Source of the DNA: Deinococcus roseus | GTDB lineage: Bacteria > Deinococcota > Deinococci > Deinococcales > Deinococcaceae | NCBI RefSeq assembly: GCF_014646895.1 | Contig: NZ_BMOD01000002.1 | Span: 62,001 to 126,000, forward strand | Direction: 5' to 3' | DNA length: 64,000 nt | In this document: one piece after another, positions 15,530 to 26,733 of the stretch | How the letters are laid out: each line of letters begins with the position of its first letter | Position numbering within the stretch: position 1 is the first letter of the stretch | Notes under the pieces: model-generated | Seen by the model: the letters and a program-made list of their open reading frames with translations, nothing else | Databases searched by the model: none | What the model was told of the DNA's origin: nothing | Program-made: the position numbers and the translations under genes

Positions 15530-15688
15530 TCATAAGTATAGACTTAAGGGAACCGTAACAAGCAGCATCCGCTAGCCTTTCGCAAAAGATGTGACTGGGA
15601 TCACGTAAAGGTGTAAGAGCACAGTGAGAAAGCTGTAAGACGCAGCCCGTAGTATGGAACTAGAAGCTCTAGACAGGCGGAGGCTAAC
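15530..15688 (+). promoter_or_regulatory. long, possibly structured leader of the HEAT gene
   Basis: About 160 nt without ORF between a candidate promoter and the GTG at 15689. Small stems are visible: GTGA/TCAC (15591-15604), ACAG/CTGT (15621-15636) and CTAGA/TCTAG (15660-15672), the last just before the GGAGG. The pattern GTAAGA recurs at 15613 and 15634. It does not match any riboswitch class I know. Confidence 0.4.
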
Positions 15689-16924
15689 GTGGACGTACTT
15701 CAACTCTTCAGACGAATCACACGCACGACAGAGAGTCGGCCCACCAGACCCAATCTGATGGCCACGCTCTTTGGACTGGGGCGCAGAAACAACAAGTCCA
15801 ACGATACCGACTGGTCCATGCTCGAAGACGCTCTGGGACCTGCAGACGCCATTCCCAGCCTGATCAAGTCCCTGGAATCCGAGGACCGCAAGAGTCGCCA
15901 GACTGCCCTGGAAGCACTGGAAGACCGCTTGATTCACCAGGGTGCCTTCGTGTTCGAGGCCACCCCCCACGCCGTCCCTGTGATGGTGAAAGCGCTGGAA
16001 AACGAAGACCTGCTGGACCGCTACGCCATCGTGCGCATGCTGATCAAGATCGGCCACGGGGTCAGTGTCTTCGAACAGTTTGACCAGTCCGATGCGCTGC
16101 AAGACGCCATGAAGCAACAGCTCAACACCCCCGAGATGATGGAACAGCGCAAACGCAACGACGAATGGGTGCAGTCCGCCCACCGTGCTGTGCGGGGTGC
16201 CGTTCCCATGATCGAGAAGCTGCTGCTCTCTTCTGATCGCCGTTTGCGTTCCTGGGCCACCTTCTTCCTCGGTGAATTCGGCGTGGAAGACCCCCGTGTG
16301 CTGGCAGCCCTGATGGGCATCATGCGCAGCGACACCAACTCCCACGTGCGTGCCACTGGTGCATTTGCTGTTTCTCGCGGCACCCCTGCTCCTGTGGTGG
16401 CCGGTGAAATCAAAAACGCTCTGGACAAAGAAGGCCACCCCCTCACCCGACTGGTGATGGCCATGAGCCTGGCCCGACTGCTCAAGGAATACACCCCCGA
16501 AGAAGTCGAGCAGTCCATTGTGAAAGCCCTGGTCGAGCCTGAAATGGTCGAGGAAGCCTATGCCGACCTCCCCTGGGTGCAGAACAAACTTCACGTGGAT
16601 GTGATTGCCTGCCTTTCCATCCTGGGAGAAGAAGCCCTGCAGCGCACCCTCAATGCCCTCTCTGCTTCCGACAAGGACACTGCTACCGCCAGCGTCAAAC
16701 CCCTGCTCAACCGCCTGCTGATGTCCGTGTTCTACAAGCGTCCCAAGCAGACCCCAGAAGCGCTTACCCTGCGTCAGAAACAGACCATCATGTACCTGAC
16801 CAGCCACAAGAACCTGTGGAGCGACCATTACGAGTCCAGCCTGAAAGACATCCTCAAAGCCTTCAAACTGCCCACCGACCGCATGGAACTGATTCAGTAC
16901 GTGGGCATGACCCCCAGTGCCTGA
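15689..16924 (+). CDS. HEAT-repeat protein
   Basis: 411 residues, almost all helical, made of HEAT/PBS-lyase-like repeats ('IPSLIKSLESEDRKSRQTALEALEDRL', 'VPVMVKALENEDLLDRYAIVRMLIKIG', 'VPMIEKLLLSSDRRLRSWATFFLGEFG', 'PRVLAALMGIMRSDTNSHVRATGAFA' type units, about 35 residues each). No enzymatic motif is present; such proteins act as scaffolds. The GTG start is fixed by GGAGG 5 bases upstream. Codon use is regular and the leader is long, which suggests good expression under specific control. A solid terminator follows. Confidence 0.8.
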   Translation: MDVLQLFRRITRTTESRPTRPNLMATLFGLGRRNNKSNDTDWSMLEDALGPADAIPSLIKSLESEDRKSRQTALEALEDRLIHQGAFVFEATPHAVPVMVKALENEDLLDRYAIVRMLIKIGHGVSVFEQFDQSDALQDAMKQQLNTPEMMEQRKRNDEWVQSAHRAVRGAVPMIEKLLLSSDRRLRSWATFFLGEFGVEDPRVLAALMGIMRSDTNSHVRATGAFAVSRGTPAPVVAGEIKNALDKEGHPLTRLVMAMSLARLLKEYTPEEVEQSIVKALVEPEMVEEAYADLPWVQNKLHVDVIACLSILGEEALQRTLNALSASDKDTATASVKPLLNRLLMSVFYKRPKQTPEALTLRQKQTIMYLTSHKNLWSDHYESSLKDILKAFKLPTDRMELIQYVGMTPSA

Positions 16925-16960
16925 TCAGTACCACCTGCGCCACCCCGCCTGAACTGCCTG

Positions 16961-16985
16961 CCCCTCCTCTGGAGGGGTTTTTTCA
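16961..16985 (+). terminator. rho-independent terminator
   Basis: Stem CCCCTCC / GGAGGGG with a 3-nt loop followed by TTTTTT, closing the HEAT-repeat gene. Confidence 0.92.
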
Positions 16986-17091
16986 TGGTTCAGGCATTGT
17001 ATGATGACGCTGGATCTTCTGCTGTCCCTTACACAGTCCCTTACACATCCGCCTGTTCTCTTCAACTTTCAACTGCACCTGAGGTACTCTT

Positions 17092-17772
17092 GTGATTTCC
17101 ATTCGTCAAACCCTACTGGACGTGCTGCTCTTGCTGGTTCGCAGACCCCTGACCCTGTTCTGGGCCCTGGTGACGGGCCTGATGATCAGCCTGTCCGGTG
17201 AACTCCTGCTGGCTTCCGGGGCAGCCGCCCTCCAGCGTTACCTGGTGTCTGCCCTAAGGGGTGAGAAAAGCCAGAAGTTCCACTGGGAGGGTGTGTTCAC
17301 CATTCCCCACCTGCTGCTGAGTGTGATGTTCATGGCCTTCAGTTTTGTGGGGGTGGCCTTCTTTGGAGGCATGCACATCGCACTGGACATGCTGGGCAAC
17401 ACCTTCATTGCTGCTGTATTCCTCTACAGTTTTCTGCTGGCCCGTGCAGACCTGACCCTGGCCCAGATTTTGCAAAAAAATGCCGAATTGATCCGCAAAG
17501 GAGATTTGTGGAAGCATGTGGCCCTGCTCTTTCTGTGGTCTTTTCTGCAGTATCTGGCTGGAAAACTGATTCCCAGACCTGACCTGAATTTTGAAAACAT
17601 GATGGACATCAGTGTGCAGCAGGCCGAGCAACTCTTGCAGTTTTTGCTGCTTTACATGCTGTTTCTGTGGATCATCTATGTGCTGGGCAGTCTGGTGGTG
17701 GCCTCCTGGTACCACCAGCTCACCGATCCGGCAAAGCAAAAGAAAGTCTTGCTGAACGAAAGAACCGAATAG
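17092..17772 (+). CDS. multi-pass membrane protein of unknown function
   Basis: 226 residues with four to five hydrophobic segments (about 10-45, 72-95, 98-118, 142-158, 185-210). The start is GTG with GAGG 7 bases upstream. There is a long amphipathic stretch between the third and fourth segments. The overall pattern resembles DUF4013-type or other permease-like membrane proteins, but I cannot name a family with confidence. Convergent with lysS, sharing a terminator. Confidence 0.65.
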   Translation: MISIRQTLLDVLLLLVRRPLTLFWALVTGLMISLSGELLLASGAAALQRYLVSALRGEKSQKFHWEGVFTIPHLLLSVMFMAFSFVGVAFFGGMHIALDMLGNTFIAAVFLYSFLLARADLTLAQILQKNAELIRKGDLWKHVALLFLWSFLQYLAGKLIPRPDLNFENMMDISVQQAEQLLQFLLLYMLFLWIIYVLGSLVVASWYHQLTDPAKQKKVLLNERTE

Positions 17773-17798
17773 CACACCTCCTGCAATACAAAAGCAAA

Positions 17799-17816
17799 GG
17801 AGCCGTTTCCGGCTCC
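17799..17816. terminator. bidirectional terminator
   Basis: Stem GGAGCCG / CGGCTCC around a 4-nt loop. On the plus strand it is followed by TCATTTCTTT, on the minus strand by TTTGCTTTT, so it can serve both the membrane protein gene and lysS. Confidence 0.8.
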
Positions 17817-17835
17817 TCATTTCTTTGCTGAAATT

Positions 17836-19362
<1,527 letters not shown>

Positions 19363-19409
19363 GGTTTACAGGATACCTAAAAATGGTGCGTGCAGGAAAG
19401 CATGACATA

Positions 19410-19455
19410 GGTTATGGGCCTGCTGGCCCTTGGCAGGCCCAGCAGGCCCATAACC
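19410..19455. repeat. 17-bp perfect inverted repeat (REP-like)
   Basis: Arms GGTTATGGGCCTGCTGG (19410-19426) and its exact complement (19439-19455) enclose a 12-nt loop. Neither side has a T run directly after it, so it is not a standard terminator. It sits between lysS and the sdhB terminator. Confidence 0.8.
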
Positions 19456-19456
19456 A

Positions 19457-19488
19457 CAAAAAGGCCCTCCCTTATACAGAGGAGGACC
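19457..19488 (-). terminator. terminator of the sdh operon
   Basis: Minus-strand stem GGTCCTCC / GGAGGGCC (one G-U pair) with a 10-nt loop, followed by TTTTTGTG. It closes sdhCDAB 25 bp after sdhB. Confidence 0.75.
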
Positions 19489-19513
19489 GGGCAAGACCCA
19501 TGGGGCCTGAAGA

Positions 19514-20221
19514 TCAGGCTTTCTGGTACAGCACTGCGCGTTTGACTTCCTCGATCAGTTCGGTGATGGGGATGTCTCTGGGACAGGCTTCGGTGCAGTT
19601 GTAAGCGGTGCGGCAACGCCACACGCCGGTGTTCTGGTTCAGCACTTTCAGGCGCTGGTCTGAGCCCTTGTCTCTGGAATCAAAGATGAAACGGTGGGCC
19701 TGCACGATGCTGGCAGGACCCAGGTAACGTCCGTTCACCCAGAAGATGGGGCAAGATGTGGTGCAGCAGGCGCAGAGGATGCACTTGGTTCCTTCATCGA
19801 AGATGGCCCGGTCTTCCACGCTCTGCAGGCGCTCTCCGGCAGGAACAGGATCATCATTGATGAAAAAGGGCATCACCGCGCGGTAGGCATCGAAGAAGGG
19901 CTCCATGTCCACCAGCAAATCGCGCTCCACTTTGAGGCCCCGGATGGGTTCCACGGTGATGGTGCCACCATCTCTGGCCAGGTCTTTCACCAGGATTTTG
20001 CAGGCCAGACGGTTGCGTCCGTTGATCAGCATGGCGTCGCTTCCGCACACCCCGTGGGCGCAACTGCGGCGGTAGGTCAGGGTGGAGTCCATGTACCACT
20101 TGATGTGGTTGAGGAGGTCCAGCACCCGGTCTCCGGGTTCACATTCCACAGCGAAAGACTGCCAGGATGGCTTTTTGTCTTTCTCCGGGTTGTATCTCTG
20201 AACTTTGACATTGACTTTCAT
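19514..20221 (-). CDS. sdhB: succinate dehydrogenase iron-sulfur subunit
   Basis: Carries electrons from the flavin of SdhA to quinone through three Fe-S clusters. 235 residues from the ATG at 20221, which has AGGAG 9 bases upstream; the in-frame ATG at 20260 would add a non-conserved Cys/Thr tail that overlaps sdhA. The [2Fe-2S] motif is 'YRRSCAHGVCGSDAMLING' and the 4Fe-4S/3Fe-4S motifs are 'CILCACCTTSCPI' and 'CTEACPRDIPI'. Last gene of sdhCDAB. Confidence 0.96.
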   Translation of the reverse strand: MKVNVKVQRYNPEKDKKPSWQSFAVECEPGDRVLDLLNHIKWYMDSTLTYRRSCAHGVCGSDAMLINGRNRLACKILVKDLARDGGTITVEPIRGLKVERDLLVDMEPFFDAYRAVMPFFINDDPVPAGERLQSVEDRAIFDEGTKCILCACCTTSCPIFWVNGRYLGPASIVQAHRFIFDSRDKGSDQRLKVLNQNTGVWRCRTAYNCTEACPRDIPITELIEEVKRAVLYQKA

Positions 20222-20234
20222 GGGTCTGGTCTCC

Positions 20235-21989
<1,755 letters not shown>

Positions 21990-21998
21990 ATTGGCTCC

Positions 21999-22391
21999 TT
22001 ATTGAGCAGGCTGGAAGGTGTAAAGGCCGATGGTGCCCCACACAAAAATCACACCCACAACGGTGTAGAAGATGGCTTTGGTCCAGAAACGGCGGTTCTT
22101 GCTGGGGATGTAGTCCTCGATGACGTAACGGGCACCGTTCACCCCGTGCAGGCCAGCCAGCACCATGATCAGCCAGTCATAGAGTTTCCAGACGGGTTTG
22201 TCCAGCTTGTTCACAATGGTTTCATAGCTGGCGGTGACCGACTCAGGGGCCTGAATGAAGGTCATGTAGATGTGACCGAGCACCAGGAACATCAGCACAA
22301 TGCCGCTGATGCGCATGAACACCCACCAGAACAGTTCGGAGTTTCCGGTGGCCTGGGCCTTGGCGTCTTCAAAACGTTTTGCGCGAATCAT
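21999..22391 (-). CDS. sdhD: succinate dehydrogenase membrane anchor (SdhD)
   Basis: 130 residues with three hydrophobic segments; the segment 'IVLMFLVLGHIYMTFI' contains the His expected to bind heme b. It anchors SdhAB at the membrane and forms part of the quinone site. GGAGG lies 9 bases upstream of the start, and only 4 bp separate it from sdhC. Confidence 0.88.
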   Translation of the reverse strand: MIRAKRFEDAKAQATGNSELFWWVFMRISGIVLMFLVLGHIYMTFIQAPESVTASYETIVNKLDKPVWKLYDWLIMVLAGLHGVNGARYVIEDYIPSKNRRFWTKAIFYTVVGVIFVWGTIGLYTFQPAQ

Positions 22392-22395
22392 GGTT

Positions 22396-22770
22396 TCAAG
22401 CCTCCGGGAACCAGCCGAGAATGCGGCCCAGGGTCAGCACTCCGGTCATGAGCCCACCCACTGCACTGATCACCAGCACCAGATAGAACAACTCCCGCTG
22501 AATTTTCACACCCCAGCCGGCAAAATCCATGAAGATGATGCGCAGCCCGTTGAGGGCGTGGTACAGCACCCCTGCGGTCACAAACACCAGGCCGATGGAG
22601 AAAAGCCAGTGGCTTTCCACGGCGTGCACAGCCTCATAGGCGTCTCTGCTGATGGCAATCGACCCGATAGAGAGGATGTGTAAAAGCAAGTACAGCAAGA
22701 TTGCCAGCCCCGAAATGCGGTGCAGCATGAAGGCCCACTGTCCTTCCTTGCCTCGATACCCTCCGATCAT
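22396..22770 (-). CDS. sdhC: succinate dehydrogenase cytochrome b556 subunit (SdhC)
   Basis: 124 residues, three transmembrane helices; 'QWAFMLHRISGLAILLYLLLH' is the SdhC signature including the SxH-type quinone/heme region, and 'HALNGLRIIFMD' marks the second conserved block. First gene of the operon; AAGGAGG 6 bases before the ATG. Confidence 0.92.
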   Translation of the reverse strand: MIGGYRGKEGQWAFMLHRISGLAILLYLLLHILSIGSIAISRDAYEAVHAVESHWLFSIGLVFVTAGVLYHALNGLRIIFMDFAGWGVKIQRELFYLVLVISAVGGLMTGVLTLGRILGWFPEA

Positions 22771-23008
22771 GTTCTCCTCCTTGCGAATCCTTTAACGTCG
22801 GTTAAACAACACGATACAGTTTAGCATGTTCTTTCTGCCTTCGGGCCTGTCAAGGGACAACTGTATATGCAGAGATGGGTGATCAAAAATTTGTCATTTT
22901 GGAACAGAATTCCACAAATTTGCAACAAAAAAGGCACTGTTCCAGATGGGGAATTTTTACAAAATTAATCAAAAGCGCTTTCGGTGTCCAGATTTGTCAG
23001 GGGTTTGT
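22771..23008. promoter_or_regulatory. sdh operon control region
   Basis: Gene-free gap of about 240 bp before the speD promoter. Close to sdhC lies TTTAACGTCGGTTAAA (22791-22806), a perfect dyad with a 4-bp centre, followed by a third half-site GTTTAGC (22820-22826). Sequence TAAACT on the minus strand inside the half-site array is a candidate -10. A TTGACA (minus strand, near 22850) is too far to be its -35. The remaining part (22860-22990) is AT-rich and shows nothing else. Confidence 0.5.
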
Positions 23009-23036
23009 TTGACGCTTCGCAGGTCTCATGTATAAT
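23009..23036 (+). promoter_or_regulatory. speD promoter
   Basis: TTGACG (23009-23014), 16-bp spacer, TATAAT (23031-23036). This is one of the best sigma-70-like promoters in the window. The leader of about 32 nt ends in AAGGAGG. Confidence 0.85.
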
Positions 23037-23075
23037 TGATCCCGTTGTCTTGTCAAGGCAACAAGGAGGCACATT

Positions 23076-23516
23076 TTGGAACTGTTCGGTTTCGGACCCC
23101 ACTTGATGATCGATGGTTATCACGCCGCCTCAGAGAAACTGGAAGACGCAGCACTGCTGGAAAGCATCCTGCAAGACCTTCCCCGGGCAATCGACATGAC
23201 TGTGGTGCTGCCTCCTGCCGTCACCGAACACCACGGCCTCAGCGAAGAAGACTCGGGTTACACCGGTGTGGTGATCATTGCTGAATCGCACATTGCGATT
23301 CACACCTTCCCCAGACGGGGATTTGTCAGTGTGGACATTTTTTCCTGCAAAGAATTCGATGCCCAGCACGCACTCAATTATCTGGTTGAGAAACTGGACA
23401 TCGGACGGTACGACACCCACTTCATCAACAGGGGCAAGGAATTTCCCAAAGACCTCGCGGTGGCCCAGAAGATCCTCTCTGGGGAACGGGAATACCTCTC
23501 TGCTCGACTGGCATAA
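23076..23516 (+). CDS. speD: S-adenosylmethionine decarboxylase proenzyme
   Basis: Supplies aminopropyl groups for spermidine. 146 residues in prokaryotic SpeD form. The proenzyme should cleave itself before Ser71 in 'AESHIAIHTFP', turning that Ser into the pyruvoyl cofactor; Cys91 ('DIFSC') and His76 match the processing and catalytic positions. The start is TTG, set by a strong AAGGAGG 7 bases upstream. No speE is adjacent. Confidence 0.94.
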   Translation: MELFGFGPHLMIDGYHAASEKLEDAALLESILQDLPRAIDMTVVLPPAVTEHHGLSEEDSGYTGVVIIAESHIAIHTFPRRGFVSVDIFSCKEFDAQHALNYLVEKLDIGRYDTHFINRGKEFPKDLAVAQKILSGEREYLSARLA

Positions 23517-23540
23517 GCGCAGCAAAAAACAAACACAGGA

Positions 23541-23570
23541 AAAGCGGCTGGGATCTCCAGCCGCTTTTTG
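23541..23570. terminator. bidirectional terminator between speD and the kinase gene
   Basis: Stem AAAGCGGCTGG / CCAGCCGCTTT with a 5-nt loop, followed by TTTTG on the plus strand and by TTCC on the minus strand. Strong for speD. Confidence 0.88.
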
Positions 23571-23618
23571 ATGTTGATTTGGATGTTGATTTGGATGTTG
23601 ATTTGGATGTTGATTTGA
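23571..23618. repeat. 12-bp tandem repeat, four copies
   Basis: ATGTTGATTTGG occurs four times without gaps (last base of the fourth copy differs). It lies directly behind the speD terminator and before the kinase stop codon. It is not part of either gene. Confidence 0.9.
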
Positions 23619-23627
23619 AGGTTAAGT

Positions 23628-25613
23628 TCAGGCTTTGACCGAAACAGGAACCGTTCTGCGCACACTGAAAGCCAGCACGGGGGCCAGGGCGTCCAGCATG
23701 CCCATCAGTTGACCGTCTGCGGTGTACTTGCGGATCAGCTGACCGCCTTTGCGGGCTGCGTAAATGTGGCCTTCGTGGTCCACATCCAGCAGCAGTTCAC
23801 CTGTGGGCTCACCGTGCCAGGGGTCAATCAGCACCGCAGAGACCGGTTTCCCGGCAGCACTCATCACGCGGATGCGGCTGCTGGTGGAATCGCTGACCAG
23901 CACATTGCCTTTGAGGTCCACACCCACCCCGTCCAGGGCTTGCAGGGCCTGGGCATCTTTGGATTGCTTAAAGGCCACCCGTGAAATGTAGCTGCCGTCC
24001 AGCGAGAAACGCTGCACTTCGCGAAGCTGGGTGTCCAGCACAAAGATGAATTCATCGTTGGCGGCCAGCATGCGGGGCTCCCGGAAGGTGCCCTGACCGT
24101 CTCCACGCCCACCAAATTTGCGAACGAAGTCCCCTTCCATGGTGTACTCCTGCACCATGCAGGTGTCCAGGTCCAGGGCGTAAATGCGCTTGCTGGGGGT
24201 CACGGCCAGAGACACCAGGTTGAGCAGGTTGCCTTCTTTCAGGCCGTAAGGGGCAAAACCACCCACCAGTTCCATCTCGCTGTTGAGGATGCGCAGCATG
24301 GGGGCATTGGCGGTTTTGTAATCCACCACGCCTGCCAGCAGGTTTCCATCTGGGAGGTAATGGCAGGCCACAGGAATGGTGGGCAGGGCGCCCGAATCCA
24401 TGTTGCCCAGACCCTGCAGCAAATTCCCCTGGGTGTCCAGCACCCGGATGAAATTCTGACCGCTGTTGGTCACCACCACCAGCGTGCTGGGCAGGATGGG
24501 AATGGAGTTGTCGATCAGGTCGCCAGAGTCAATCAGGCGCAGCACCTCGTCCAGGCTGGGGCGGTGGGAGGGGTCTTTTTCAAGCATGCGCATGATCAGG
24601 TCGTTGAGCGCAATGGGAATCCGCACATTGTACTGGCGGGGAGGGGTGGGCACATCGAAGACCTGCTGGTGCACCACCACGTCGTAGCTGCCTGCAAAAG
24701 GGGTGCGACCTGCAGCCATCTCGTACAGCACCATGCCCAGACTGTAGATGTCACTGCGGGCATCCACACTGCCACCTTTGGCCTGTTCGGGGCTCATGTA
24801 GATGGGGGTGCCCACCCGACCTGCGCCCACGCTCAGACGGGACACCGCCTGACCCACAGCAATCCCGAAATCCATCAGGCGCACCTGGTAGGAATCGATG
24901 TCTCCCTGGGTGATCTGTTCACGCATCAGCATGATGTTGGAAGGCTTGACATCCCGGTGCACCAGTCCCTGGGAGTGAATGTACCTGAGGGCATCACACA
25001 CAGCACGGGAAATGTTCAGCACCGAAGACACACTCACAGGCTGCGAGAGCATGTACCCTTCCAGAGACTGACCTTTGACATACTCCATGATCATGTAAAA
25101 AGGCTGGGTGTCAGCATTGTAGTCAAAGACCCGCACGATGTTGGGGTGTTCCAGGCGCTTGAGGGTGGCGGCTTCCTGCACAAACCTGCGCAGCACCTTG
25201 TTGTCACCAAAGTGTTTTTCCAGGGGGACCTTGATGGCCACCAGCTTTTCGTCCTCCAGCCTTCTGGCCAGATGGACCACAGCCATGCCCCCTTCTCCGA
25301 TGCGCTCCAGGATCTGGTAGCCCCGGATGTTGAGTTGAAGTTCTCCTCCCTGGCGGACCAGTCGCGCTCTGGGTTTCCGCCGCTGTTTGCGGTTGGGTCC
25401 TTTCACCGGAACAAACCTGGTGAGGTAAAAGCTTGTTCCAATCAGGAAGCTGGCAATCAGAGCTGGTGTGAGCGCACGCTCCACCGAACTGAAACTGACC
25501 AGGTAGGTGACGAAAAGCAGAGTGACCACTGCCAGGGCCAGCGCCAGAACGCGTTCTGATGCTCGGTACCACAGCACACCACTCACGACAAAAATCAGGA
25601 TCAACCAAACCAT
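23628..25613 (-). CDS. membrane Ser/Thr protein kinase with beta-propeller (RqkA-like)
   Basis: 661 residues. Two or three hydrophobic segments at residues 1-66, then a eukaryotic-type kinase: P-loop GEGGMAVVHLA (106-116), catalytic Lys128, HRDVKPSN (219-226), DFG (248-250) and 'GTPIYMSPEQAKG'. Residues about 380-661 are NHL/PQQ-like propeller repeats ('TPSKRIYALDLDTCMVQEY', 'NDEFIFVLDTQLREVQRF'). Kinase plus C-terminal propeller of this length is the layout of D. radiodurans RqkA (DR2518), a radiation- and PQQ-responsive kinase, so a homologous role is likely but inferred. GGGAG precedes the ATG. No palindromic radiation/desiccation response motif was found upstream. Confidence 0.85.
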   Translation of the reverse strand: MVWLILIFVVSGVLWYRASERVLALALAVVTLLFVTYLVSFSSVERALTPALIASFLIGTSFYLTRFVPVKGPNRKQRRKPRARLVRQGGELQLNIRGYQILERIGEGGMAVVHLARRLEDEKLVAIKVPLEKHFGDNKVLRRFVQEAATLKRLEHPNIVRVFDYNADTQPFYMIMEYVKGQSLEGYMLSQPVSVSSVLNISRAVCDALRYIHSQGLVHRDVKPSNIMLMREQITQGDIDSYQVRLMDFGIAVGQAVSRLSVGAGRVGTPIYMSPEQAKGGSVDARSDIYSLGMVLYEMAAGRTPFAGSYDVVVHQQVFDVPTPPRQYNVRIPIALNDLIMRMLEKDPSHRPSLDEVLRLIDSGDLIDNSIPILPSTLVVVTNSGQNFIRVLDTQGNLLQGLGNMDSGALPTIPVACHYLPDGNLLAGVVDYKTANAPMLRILNSEMELVGGFAPYGLKEGNLLNLVSLAVTPSKRIYALDLDTCMVQEYTMEGDFVRKFGGRGDGQGTFREPRMLAANDEFIFVLDTQLREVQRFSLDGSYISRVAFKQSKDAQALQALDGVGVDLKGNVLVSDSTSSRIRVMSAAGKPVSAVLIDPWHGEPTGELLLDVDHEGHIYAARKGGQLIRKYTADGQLMGMLDALAPVLAFSVRRTVPVSVKA

Positions 25614-25678
25614 TTTGCTCCCTAAGCGTGCGGTTTATTCTCCTAGGATAGCAAATTTTAGAGTTTGTTAAGAAGCCA

Positions 25679-26662
25679 TTACGATTTGAGCCAGTTTGCT
25701 GCGTCCAGCGCGTGATAAGTCAGAATGGCGTCCGCTCCAGCCCTTCTCATGCTGGTCAGGGTCTCCAGCACAATGCGCTTTTCATCGATGTAACCGGCCT
25801 GCGCTGCAGCCTTCACCATGGCGTATTCTCCAGAGACGTTGTAGGCCACCACCGGAAGTTGAGTGTTATCCCGCACAACGCGCAAAACGTCAAGGTAGGC
25901 CAGCGCAGGCTTGACCATCAGGAAGTCTGCCCCTTCTGCTTCATCCAGGCTGGATTCCCTCAGGGCCTCCCGGTACCCCGAAGCAGGGTTTATCTGGTAG
26001 GTTTTCTTGTCCCCCATCTTGGGTGCACTGTCCAGCGCTGTTCTGAAAGGACCATAGTAAGCAGAGGCGTACTTGGTCGAGTAAGACATGATCATGACCC
26101 GCTCAAAACCCGCCTCGTCCAGAGCGGACCTCAGGGCTCCAATGCGGCCATCCATCATGTCAGAAGGAGCCACAATGTCTGCACCTGCAGCCGCCTGGGT
26201 GAGGGCCATTTTGATCAAGACCTCCACAGTCTCATCGTTCAGGATCTCCCCAGTTTCAGAGACAATCCCATCGTGTCCATCTGAGGAGTAAGGATCCAGG
26301 GCCACATCGGTGATCAGCAGCAGTTCGGGCAGCGCTTTTTTAAATGCCCGAATGGTGCGGGCAAACAGCCCTTGCGGGTTGTGGCTCTCAGAGCCATATT
26401 TGTCTTTCAGGTCATTGGGAATGGCGGGAAACAATGCCACCCCCTTGATGCCCAGGTTCCAGGCCTCTCTGGCATGCTCGATGGCCAGATCAATGGAATA
26501 CCGGTGAATTCCAGGCATGGCAGAGATTGGGGTTTTGACCCCCTCCCCTTCCTCAATGAACATGGGGTACAGAAGATGACGGGGTTCCAGGGTGGTTTCC
26601 CTGAGGATTTCACGGATGGAATGGCTGGAACGCAGGCGGCGGGGACGGTAGGTGAGGTCCAT
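25679..26662 (-). CDS. hemB: delta-aminolevulinic acid dehydratase (porphobilinogen synthase)
   Basis: Condenses two ALA molecules to porphobilinogen in heme synthesis. 327 residues. The two substrate Lys are in 'SYSTKYASAYYGPFR' and 'FLMVKPALAYLD'. The metal-binding loop reads 'DVALDPYSSDGHDGI', i.e. Asp instead of the Cys triad, so this is a Mg-dependent rather than Zn-dependent enzyme. Start at 26662 follows TATCCT by 7 bases, so it is probably leaderless; the in-frame ATG at 26680 would lie upstream of that box. Confidence 0.95.
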   Translation of the reverse strand: MDLTYRPRRLRSSHSIREILRETTLEPRHLLYPMFIEEGEGVKTPISAMPGIHRYSIDLAIEHAREAWNLGIKGVALFPAIPNDLKDKYGSESHNPQGLFARTIRAFKKALPELLLITDVALDPYSSDGHDGIVSETGEILNDETVEVLIKMALTQAAAGADIVAPSDMMDGRIGALRSALDEAGFERVMIMSYSTKYASAYYGPFRTALDSAPKMGDKKTYQINPASGYREALRESSLDEAEGADFLMVKPALAYLDVLRVVRDNTQLPVVAYNVSGEYAMVKAAAQAGYIDEKRIVLETLTSMRRAGADAILTYHALDAANWLKS

Positions 26663-26733
26663 AGAGAACAGGATACCCAATGGAAGCGGGACGAAAAACC
26701 CTGGATTTCACGATGGTGTTTGGCAGAAGGGAA

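Noticed and set aside
15530..15688. Known riboswitch (c-di-GMP, c-di-AMP, SAM, THF)
   Set aside because: None of the conserved core words of these classes could be found; kept only as an unknown leader.
23378..23665. Small frame coding for repeated Ile-Asn-Ile-Gln
   Set aside because: It is produced by the 12-bp tandem repeat and runs antisense through speD; no start signal.
24360..25559. A 399-residue open frame on the plus strand
   Set aside because: Antisense of the kinase gene; no motif and His-rich shadow composition.
25614..25680. Radiation/desiccation response motif before the kinase gene
   Set aside because: No palindrome of the TTATG...CATAA type is present there.
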